From contig DQAA01000066.1 of assembly GCA_003523465.1 (NCBI GenBank), forward strand, positions 1-11,739: a DNA stretch of 11,739 nt, written 5' to 3'. Made by a program: the position numbers and the translations under genes. This document shows, one piece after another, positions 6,445 to 11,739 of the stretch; positions within the stretch are counted from its first letter, which is position 1; every line of letters starts with the position of its first letter. The notes beneath the pieces were generated by a model. It was not told the origin of the DNA and did not search any database. It was given only the letters and a program-made list of their open reading frames with translations. This stretch comes from Pseudomonas sp. Lineage in GTDB: Bacteria; Pseudomonadota; Gammaproteobacteria; Pseudomonadales; Pseudomonadaceae.

Positions 6445-6954
6445 ATGGCAATGATTCCGCAAACCCTGGCGAACCTGAACCTGTTCGTCGATGGCGTCAG
6501 CTTCCAGGGCGACGTCACCAGCCTGACCCTGCCCAAGCTCGCCATCAAGGTCGAGTCCCACCGTGTCGGCGGCATGGATGCCGCGGTCGAGATCGACCAG
6601 GGCATGGAGGCGCTGGCAGCCACCTTCAAGACCAGTGGCGTGCGCAGCGAGGCCCTGAAGTTCTTCGGCCTGGCCGACAGCTCGGGCTTCAACGGCACCT
6701 TCCGCGGCGCCTTCAAGAGCCTCAAGGGCGTGATCACCCCGGTGGTGGTGACCCTGCGCGGCATGCTCAAGGAAGTCGAGATGGGCGACTGGAAAGCGTC
6801 CGAGAAATCGGAAACCACCCACGTCGTCTCGCTGACCTACTACAAGCTCGAGATCGATGGCCGGCTGATGTACGAAATCGACCCGCTGGGCATGAAGCGC
6901 GTGATCAACGGCGTTGACCAGCTCGCCGCCCAACGCACCGCCCTCGGCCTCTGA
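6445..6954 (+). CDS. Tail tube protein (FII family)
   Basis: This protein of 169 residues matches the P2 FII tube family in length (about 172) and pattern. It starts MAMIPQTLANLNLFVDGVSFQGDV (split here by family variation), then has LTLPKLAIKVESHRVGGMDAA around residues 27-48 and a GMEALAATFKTSGV strand. The end of the fold contains YYKLEIDGRLMYEIDPL near residues 132-148. Hexameric rings of this protein stack to form the rigid inner tube. The start has AAGGAG (6430-6435) overlapping the sheath stop, leaving 13 bases between the genes, so the two are surely co-translated at a fixed ratio. Nothing is unusual. Confidence 0.95.
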   Translation: MAMIPQTLANLNLFVDGVSFQGDVTSLTLPKLAIKVESHRVGGMDAAVEIDQGMEALAATFKTSGVRSEALKFFGLADSSGFNGTFRGAFKSLKGVITPVVVTLRGMLKEVEMGDWKASEKSETTHVVSLTYYKLEIDGRLMYEIDPLGMKRVINGVDQLAAQRTALGL

Positions 6955-6972
6955 CACAAGGACAAAGCTCGT

Positions 6973-7272
6973 ATGAAGCAAGCAACGAAAGTACCCGCCT
7001 GGCTGACCGTCAGCGCGGACCGCGTGGTGGTCAAGCTCAGCCGCGCCACCGAAGCCAACGGCGTGCAGGTCGACAGCCTGTCGCTGCGTGCGCCGACCGT
7101 GCGTGATCTGCGTGCTGCGCAATCGGGCAGCGGCGACGACGAAACCCGGGAGCTGAACCTGTTCGCCTCCCTCGCCGAAGTCGGCATCAAGGATCTGGAA
7201 GGCCTCGCCCTGAAGGACTACAGCCGTTTGCAGTCGGGCTATTTTCGCTTGGTGCAAGACGACGAGCTTTGA
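6973..7272 (+). CDS. Tail assembly chaperone, short form (gpE-like)
   Basis: A 99-residue protein lies between tube and tape measure, the fixed position of tail assembly chaperones. It has an N-terminal strand region (VPAWLTVSADRVVVKLSR), a central LSLRAPTVRDLRAAQSG segment, an acidic turn (GDDETRELNL), and a helical C-terminus with LASLAEVG-like and LKDYSRLQSGYFRLVQ stretches. Such proteins bind the tape measure and recruit tube subunits; they are not in the finished tail. The start has AAGGA (6958-6962) ten bases upstream. The gene ends CTT TGA (7267-7272), and a second frame immediately continues with typical gpE' sequence (see the longer product). Family assignment is by position, size and pattern; the protein itself is not strongly conserved. 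Confidence 0.85.
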   Translation: MKQATKVPAWLTVSADRVVVKLSRATEANGVQVDSLSLRAPTVRDLRAAQSGSGDDETRELNLFASLAEVGIKDLEGLALKDYSRLQSGYFRLVQDDEL

Positions 7273-7384
7273 TCCCTCAAGGCAAAAGGCGGCAGCGAAG
7301 CGGCTCGCGAAAGAGCTGAACTTCTCTGCCGCCGAGATCATGACCATGTCGTACTCCGACATGGTCTGGTGGCTCACCGAGTGA
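6973..7384 (+). CDS. Tail assembly chaperone, long frameshifted form (gpE-gpE'-like)
   Basis: Beyond the stop of the short form, the frame one base further on runs without a stop to TGA 7382-7384. From 7271 it encodes DPSRQKAAAKRLAKELNF, then SAAEIMTMSYSDMVWWLTE. An EIM...S...M..WL ending is typical of the gpE' part of P2/R-pyocin-type chaperones, where it is made only as a fusion. No start codon with a ribosome site exists for it alone. Skipping one base at CTT TGA gives a fusion of 136 residues (99 plus 37). The downstream frame is open only from 7214, so the shift must fall between there and 7270. The long form would bind the tape measure, ahead of whose gene it ends 27 bases. The shift is inferred, not proven. 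Confidence 0.72.
7267..7272 (+). promoter_or_regulatory. Candidate programmed +1 frameshift site CTT TGA
   Basis: CTT TGA is the same slip site used in the prfB (RF2) gene, where tRNA-Leu moves from CUU to UUU while the stop codon waits. Here the same move would let the ribosome read GAT next and enter the gpE' frame. The purine-rich GACGAG before it is only a weak match to a stimulating Shine-Dalgarno. A net shift of -2 elsewhere in 7214-7270 would give the same frame and cannot be excluded. Confidence 0.55.
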
Positions 7385-7411
7385 GTCGGGTTTGCGCGCA
7401 GGAGGGACGAT

Positions 7412-9655
7412 ATGGCGGGCGAACTGAAAGTTGAAACAAGGATTGCGATCGTCTTCGACCCGGTTCTGGGTCAGATTTACAACCAGATTGAAAGTCAGGT
7501 CGGGAAGATCGAAAAGCTTGCCCGGAAGATCGGCGATGCGCTGCGGGTGACTACCGACAAGGCGTTGCCGCTGGCCACGGCATTCAAGAACGCCAATGAC
7601 ACGGCTGTGGAGTCGGCCAAAAAATGGCAGACCAGCCTGGAAGACATCGGCAAGAAACTGGGCGATCAACTGGAAAAGCTGCCCAAGCTGACCAAGGCCT
7701 ATGAGGGCCTTGGCAAGGCCATGGGGGCTGTCCGGATGCCTGCGGGCGGGCAGCCATCGGGCCGCGAGTCATCGGGCCGCGAGTCATCTCGCGACACGGT
7801 AATCGATGCCTCGCGAACGGTGCTGGATTCCGCAGGGGGGGCAGTCGAGCAGTTTGCGGGTTACGACGGAATTGTCAGAAAACTGGCGCGCCAGGGAGAA
7901 AGCGATCCGGCTAAATGGGCGGAGAGAAAGCAGCAGATCGAGGTACAGATCGGCGAGATGATGCGTTCGACCAGCATGAGCAGGACCGAGGCAGCCACTC
8001 AGCTGTATGGGATGTTCGATGCAGGGATGGGTATCAATGGCATTTCGACGCATGCAAACCTCGCCGCGAAATTCACCGATGGTCAGCAGGTCGAAGGTCG
8101 CACTACGTCGGTGCTGTTCCGCACCCTGCTGTCCAACGGTGTGGAGGACGGCCAGCTCGAAAACTTCCTGAACAACATGATTGGCCAGTCGGGGACCAAT
8201 TTTGGAGTAGGCGCCACCGCCGAGGCGCTTAGCCGCCTGCTGCCGGAGCTTGGCGAAGGTCCGGAGGATGCTGCACGACTGGTTGCGATTATTCAGCAGG
8301 AGGCGAAGAAGACAAGTAACCCCGTTGATGTGATGAGTGCCGCTAGGACCACTTTCCTCAAATACAAAGAGGCAGGTGGAAGCCAGGCGGCCGATCTGAC
8401 GCAGTATGGGCAGGAATACATGCCCGCGACTGCCACCCCCCCCAAACGCATCGACAGCATGCTTGATGACCGCAAGCAAACGCCGGAGTGGCAACTGAAG
8501 GAGCGCGAGTCCGCCAACGAGCGCTTGTCGATTGGAGTCGGTGGCTCACTGGCACCGATCTACTCGGCCTGGACGAACTTCATGATCAAGGCGACCAATG
8601 GTCTAGCCGTTGTGGTCGAGAAGTTGGGTTGGGTGGGTACGGTCCTTGGCGGTGTTGTCGTGGGGACCGCCGCACTGATGACGGCATATGCAGCCTTGGC
8701 CAAAGCCAGTCTGTTGCTAGGTGCGGGCAAGGCGGTCATGGGGCCGCGAGGCCCGAACGTTTGGAGGGCATTCAGGCAGAAAGCGGACGAGCAGGGGAAC
8801 AAGCGAAGACTGCCGGAGCGGGCCAGGGATGCTGGCAAAGCGCTTCTCGATCCGGACGGCAAGCGAAGATCAGTCCTCTCCGACGCCCGAAAGGCTTTCT
8901 CTGATGAGAAGACAGGGCGGTTGGGGCGTGCCTGGAACGCCGCCAAGACGCTCGGAACGATGCTGCCAGAGCCGTTGCAGGGCGGACGCAAAGGGCTGGG
9001 CGGAGCGCTCCTGACGATAGTAGGGGGCGCAGTGATGGCTGCCGATATGGTCGATACGGCGCAGGGCGCGGAAACCGGCCAGGAAAAGGCCGAGGGCTAC
9101 GGCGAAGCTGCCGGTACTGTGATCGGTACCGTGCTGGGTGGGTTCCTGGGCCCTCTGGGATCGTTCGCCGGTGGTTACATCGGTGGTGCAGCCGGCAAGC
9201 TCGTCGGCCGTGTGATCAATAAACACTGGGGCGATGGCAGCAAGAAGGAAGATGAAACCCCAGGGCAGGCTGCATCGACAGCGACCGGAGCAGGGACCGG
9301 GCAACCCGGTGCCGCTGTCAAGGAAGCCGCTGGCGGTCCGTCTGTTTCCGCAGCCGGGGCACCAGCACCTCTGGAGCATGGCGATGTCGTCCGCAACATC
9401 AACAACAACACCGCAGCCGCCTCCTTGCCAGAACCTGGCGCGACAACAGGTTCTGCGGTCACCAACAACACCTCACAGCAAATCGCGATTGCGCCGAATA
9501 TCTCGGTCAACGTCCAGGGTGTCGTGACCGACCCCATGGACTTCATCCGTGTCATCACGCCGGAAATGAATCGGATAGTCGAAGGACTTGTCGCCGGAGC
9601 CAACAGAGGCGGTCAGAACTATGACGTCATCGATCAGAACCTTGGCCTGGTTTAA
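7412..9655 (+). CDS. Tail tape measure protein (gpT family)
   Basis: The 747-residue protein is the largest in the window and follows the assembly chaperone, the standard place for the tape measure that sets tail length. The N-terminal part is helical and charged (KIEKLARKIGDALR around residues 31-44, and SLEDIGKKLGDQLEKLPKL around 75-93). A Ser/Gly/Arg-rich repeat lies near 112-126. A long alpha-helical middle carries RTEAATQLYGMFDAGM (about 192-207). Hydrophobic, Gly/Ala-rich segments come at about residues 403-440 (GTVLGGVVVGTAALMTAYAA), 530-548 and 566-600 (GTVIGTVLGGFLGPLGSFAG); such segments are known in tape measures and may enter the target membrane on injection. A low-complexity Ala/Gly/Pro/Thr linker (about 611-653) precedes an Asn-rich C-terminal part. 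GGAGGG (7401-7406) gives a strong start at ATG 7412. Base composition around 8280-8400 is lower in GC than the sheath, so the gene looks mosaic. Confidence 0.92.
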   Translation: MAGELKVETRIAIVFDPVLGQIYNQIESQVGKIEKLARKIGDALRVTTDKALPLATAFKNANDTAVESAKKWQTSLEDIGKKLGDQLEKLPKLTKAYEGLGKAMGAVRMPAGGQPSGRESSGRESSRDTVIDASRTVLDSAGGAVEQFAGYDGIVRKLARQGESDPAKWAERKQQIEVQIGEMMRSTSMSRTEAATQLYGMFDAGMGINGISTHANLAAKFTDGQQVEGRTTSVLFRTLLSNGVEDGQLENFLNNMIGQSGTNFGVGATAEALSRLLPELGEGPEDAARLVAIIQQEAKKTSNPVDVMSAARTTFLKYKEAGGSQAADLTQYGQEYMPATATPPKRIDSMLDDRKQTPEWQLKERESANERLSIGVGGSLAPIYSAWTNFMIKATNGLAVVVEKLGWVGTVLGGVVVGTAALMTAYAALAKASLLLGAGKAVMGPRGPNVWRAFRQKADEQGNKRRLPERARDAGKALLDPDGKRRSVLSDARKAFSDEKTGRLGRAWNAAKTLGTMLPEPLQGGRKGLGGALLTIVGGAVMAADMVDTAQGAETGQEKAEGYGEAAGTVIGTVLGGFLGPLGSFAGGYIGGAAGKLVGRVINKHWGDGSKKEDETPGQAASTATGAGTGQPGAAVKEAAGGPSVSAAGAPAPLEHGDVVRNINNNTAAASLPEPGATTGSAVTNNTSQQIAIAPNISVNVQGVVTDPMDFIRVITPEMNRIVEGLVAGANRGGQNYDVIDQNLGLV
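7755..7788 (+). repeat. 15-bp tandem repeat in the tape measure gene
   Basis: CATCGGGCCGCGAGT occurs twice in a row (7755-7769, 7770-7784), followed by the first four bases of a third copy. It encodes the residues SGRES twice. The period is a multiple of three, so a change of copy number would keep the frame and alter the protein by five residues. Confidence 0.9.
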
Positions 9656-9664
9656 GGAGATCCA

Positions 9665-10510
9665 ATGACCTACATGGAATATTTGCAATCCAGCCTGGCT
9701 TACCTGATCGCTGCAGGCGAGGCGGGGCAGAAGCGGATCGGGGCTGTCATGGAGCCCATGAATGGTGCGATCAGTGACATCAACGAAGCCGCCGCGGAGC
9801 TGGAGGGCTTGCCCATCATCGGCGAACTCATGGCCCCTAAACTGCAGCGCACCCTGCGTGCCATCTCGGTGGCGCAGGCGAAGGTCGCGGAAGTCGTGAA
9901 CAAGTACAACAAGGCCCTTGCTGTAGTCAGGAAGGCGCAGGACACGCTCAAGGTCTTCGAGGAGAAGTTCAAGATCCTCAAGGACAGGGTCACGGGCATC
10001 ATTGGCAAGGTCCGCACGGCCATCGGCGTGATCCTGCCGAGCGCCGGCATTGCACCGCAGGTGACGCCGGCCAAGGAGGCGGTCAAGCCGTTTCCCCATC
10101 TGCTTGTCCTGCAGCCGCTGCAGACCAATGCCGAGGCCTTCTACTTCAACCTCGATACCGCCGGGTTCCAGGAACTCAAGCGCAGCACCCGCTACAACTG
10201 GGCCGGCCAGGACCGCCTGACCCGTACCAGGGCGCAGCAGGGAGTGGGCATCGGCGAGGAAACCATCACCCTGACCGGGGTCATCTATCCCGCCCTCAAG
10301 AGCGGTATCGACCAGCTGAAAAACTTGCGCAGCATCGGCAAGCGACTCAAACCGCTGAGCCTGACCACCGGCCATGGCGACACGCTCGGGGCCTGGTGCC
10401 TGACCAGCATCAGCGAAGAGCAAAGCGCTTTGCTGGCGGGAGGCATTCCGAGGAAACAGGGATTCACACTGGAGTTCGTGAGCTATGGCGACGATATGCC
10501 GTACGTCTGA
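9665..10510 (+). CDS. gpU-like tail terminator/completion protein with helical N-terminal extension
   Basis: The C-terminal half (from about residue 142) matches phage protein gpU: PHLLVLQPLQTNAEAFYFNL, then FQELKRSTRYNWAGQDRL and RTRAQQGVGIGEETITLTGV, with a final LTSISEEQSALLAGGIPRKQ followed by FTLEFVSYG. P2 gpU is about 159 residues, acts at the head-proximal end of the tail and helps set or close the tube. Here the protein is 281 residues because of an N-terminal part of about 140 residues that is almost wholly helical and rich in Ala, Lys, Val and Glu (for example NEAAAELEGL and KAQDTLKVFEEKFKILKD). The start has AAGGAG (9654-9659) overlapping the tape-measure stop. No frameshift joins the two halves. 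The extension may be normal in R-pyocin-type clusters, but I cannot confirm this. Confidence 0.88.
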   Translation: MTYMEYLQSSLAYLIAAGEAGQKRIGAVMEPMNGAISDINEAAAELEGLPIIGELMAPKLQRTLRAISVAQAKVAEVVNKYNKALAVVRKAQDTLKVFEEKFKILKDRVTGIIGKVRTAIGVILPSAGIAPQVTPAKEAVKPFPHLLVLQPLQTNAEAFYFNLDTAGFQELKRSTRYNWAGQDRLTRTRAQQGVGIGEETITLTGVIYPALKSGIDQLKNLRSIGKRLKPLSLTTGHGDTLGAWCLTSISEEQSALLAGGIPRKQGFTLEFVSYGDDMPYV

Positions 10511-10691
10511 GGGAGACCTGCTCGACACCCTTTGCCAGCACTACTACGGCCACCTCAAGGGCAGCGTCGAAGCCGTGCTGGACGCCAACCAGGGGCTGGC
10601 CGACGAGGCACAGCCATTGCGCGGCGGTTTGCTGATCAGGCTGCCGGTCCTGGCGGTGAACACCGATGCCACGGTGCTGTTGTGGGATTGA
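10485..10691 (+). CDS. Tail protein X (gpX family, LysM-like)
   Basis: The 68-residue protein is the size of P2 gpX. It contains GDLLDTLCQHYYGHLKGSVE followed by AVLDANQGLADEAQPLRGG and ends in a strand, IRLPVLAV...VLLWD. This is the LysM-like gpX pattern: a short helix pair around a conserved YYG and AN motif. Its gene overlaps the gpU end by 26 bases in another frame, with GGAG (10471-10474) ten bases before ATG 10485. gpU, gpX and gpD are neighbours in this order in P2-like tails and R-pyocins. gpX proteins are thought to sit near the tail hub; the exact role is not known to me. Confidence 0.92.
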   Translation: MATICRTSEGDLLDTLCQHYYGHLKGSVEAVLDANQGLADEAQPLRGGLLIRLPVLAVNTDATVLLWD

Positions 10692-10720
10692 GCGAGCGCC
10701 TTGACCGTTATCTGCACTTT

Positions 10721-10752
10721 CAGGCCCCGCCATGCGCGGGGCCTGTCTTTTC
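10721..10752 (+). terminator. Terminator-like hairpin between gpX and gpD
   Basis: A perfect ten-base stem pairs 10721-10730 with 10736-10745 (core GGCCCCGC / GCGGGGCC) around the loop CATGC. It is followed by TCTTTTCT, a broken T run. The gpD ribosome site (GGAG, 10753-10756) comes directly after it. The structure could terminate part of the transcription or protect RNA ends. The stem core and the following T-rich CTGGAG sequence resemble the element before the sheath gene. Confidence 0.65.
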
Positions 10753-10765
10753 TGGAGCTTGAGCC

Positions 10766-11739
10766 ATGCAACCTGTGTTTCGCATCGTCGCCGATGGCAA
10801 GGACATTACCGCGCTGATCAATGATCGCCTGCTGCAACTGCGCACCTCGGACAAGCCGGGCATGGAGTCCGATGATTTCGACCTGAAAATCGATGATCGC
10901 GACAGTGCCCTGGCGCTGCCGGCCAGGGGTGCCGAGGTGGAGATCTATCTCGGTTATGCCGGACAGGAACTGACGCGCCTGGGTCGCTACGTGGTCGATC
11001 AGGTCGATCTGTCCGGCCCGCCATCGGTCATGGAGATTCGTGGCAAGGCCAGCGATATGCGCGGCACCGGCAAGACCATCCGCAGCGGCAGTTGGGAGGA
11101 TGTGCCGTTGCAGCAGATCGTCCGCGATATCGCCGCGCGCAACGGCTGGCAGGCCCGATGCATCGTGACTACACGGATTGCGCGGGTCGACCAGTTCAAC
11201 GAATCGGATTTCAACTTCATCACCCGCCTGGCCCGACAGTACGACTGCACCGCCAAGATCGGCGATGGCAACCTGCTGGTGTTGCCGCGCCAGGGCGGTG
11301 AGAGTGCCAGCGGCAAGACCCTTGGCGTGCTGGATATTTCGCCGAGGGATGTCAGCAACTGGCGTTTCCAGTTGCAGGACCGTTCCACGCACAAGGCTAT
11401 ACGCACCAAGCACCAGGACCCGAACACCGGCGAGCAGCAGGTGGTCGAACTGGGGAACGCGGACTGTCCGGAAACCATCGATGCGGTCTATACCGAGCGC
11501 CACTGTTATCCGGATAAATCCGCCGCCGAGCAGGCCGCCAAGGCGCGTCTCGCCGCGTTCAATCGCAGCACTGCCACGGTCAGCCTGGAAATGCCCGGGC
11601 GCGCCGATCTGTTCGCCGAGCGCGTGCTCAATTTCCAGGGCTTCAAGGAAGGGCTCGACGGTGAATACCTGATCGACAGCGTCACCCAGACATTCTCCTC
11701 CAGTGGCTGGAGCACCAGTATCCAGTGCAACGGCGGCAA
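10766..11739 (+). CDS. Baseplate hub protein D (gpD family, 3' end missing)
   Basis: The gene runs off the right edge; 324 residues are visible, while P2 gpD is about 390. It begins MQPVFRIVADGKDITALIND, then LKIDDRDSALALPARGAEVEI (about residues 41-61), a GRYVVDQVDLSGPPS strand, and GSWEDVPLQQIVRDIAARNGW after a short gap (about 112-132). Also seen are DQFNESDFNFITRLARQYDC (about 144-163) and VEMPGRADLFAER-like sequence near the end. This is the standard pattern of gpD/gp27-like hub proteins, which form the ring that joins the spike to the tube. The start has GGAG (10753-10756) nine bases upstream, just after a hairpin. No defect is visible. Confidence 0.94.
   Translation, partial: MQPVFRIVADGKDITALINDRLLQLRTSDKPGMESDDFDLKIDDRDSALALPARGAEVEIYLGYAGQELTRLGRYVVDQVDLSGPPSVMEIRGKASDMRGTGKTIRSGSWEDVPLQQIVRDIAARNGWQARCIVTTRIARVDQFNESDFNFITRLARQYDCTAKIGDGNLLVLPRQGGESASGKTLGVLDISPRDVSNWRFQLQDRSTHKAIRTKHQDPNTGEQQVVELGNADCPETIDAVYTERHCYPDKSAAEQAAKARLAAFNRSTATVSLEMPGRADLFAERVLNFQGFKEGLDGEYLIDSVTQTFSSSGWSTSIQCNGG

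Noticed and set aside
5202..6818. Long minus-strand open frame (538 codons) opposite sheath and tube
   Set aside because: It is the complement of two strongly recognised genes, has no ribosome site or family pattern, and arises from GC-rich third positions.
9473..10528. Minus-strand open frame (351 codons) opposite gpU
   Set aside because: It lies over recognised gpU sequence, with no signal for an independent gene.
1..11739. CRISPR array, tRNA, insertion sequence or attachment site
   Set aside because: I saw no regularly spaced repeats, cloverleaf, transposase frame or terminal inverted repeats; the region is almost fully coding.

Overview
The window is one co-directional cluster, entirely on the + strand, encoding a contractile phage tail of the P2 type. 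Gene order is spike (gpV), gpW, gpJ, gpI, tail fibre (gpH-like), fibre assembly protein (gpG-like), sheath (FI), tube (FII), tail assembly chaperone (gpE with a frameshifted gpE'), tape measure (gpT), gpU, gpX and gpD. High GC, Pseudomonas-like codon use and the order and sizes of the proteins point to a Pseudomonas, and match an R-type pyocin or tailocin cluster. Both ends are cut inside genes, and no capsid, lysis, integrase or regulatory gene is in view. The sequence alone therefore cannot separate a tailocin from a P2-like prophage. I favour a tailocin of a non-aeruginosa Pseudomonas, at moderate confidence.

Layout: 1-2332 carries the spike and the baseplate proteins that join spike, wedge and fibre. 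Positions 2329-5175 are the host-range module, with a long modular tail fibre and its chaperone. Positions 5265-6954 are sheath and tube. Positions 6973-9655 are the assembly chaperone and the tape measure that sets tail length. Positions 9665-11739 are the terminator/LysM-like/hub proteins gpU, gpX and gpD. Many genes overlap (ATGA, GTGA) or sit a few bases apart with clear Shine-Dalgarno sites, so they look translationally coupled. Three GC-rich hairpins (about 399-420, 5175-5241 and 10721-10752) lie just ahead of the ribosome binding sites of the next gene and divide the cluster into blocks.

The most notable points are these. (1) The tail fibre frame is broken at a run of eight G (4401-4408). 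With one G fewer, the fibre continues for about 101 more residues, ending exactly where the chaperone begins, so this is a possible phase-variable receptor-binding tip, a real mutation or a sequencing error. (2) The tail assembly chaperone appears to use a net +1 frameshift, with a CTT TGA site like that of prfB (RF2). (3) The fibre contains a 201-bp in-frame repeat with 41 identical bases between copies. (4) A 24-codon ORF with a perfect Shine-Dalgarno site lies between gpV and gpW. (5) gpU carries a helical N-terminal extension of about 140 residues.
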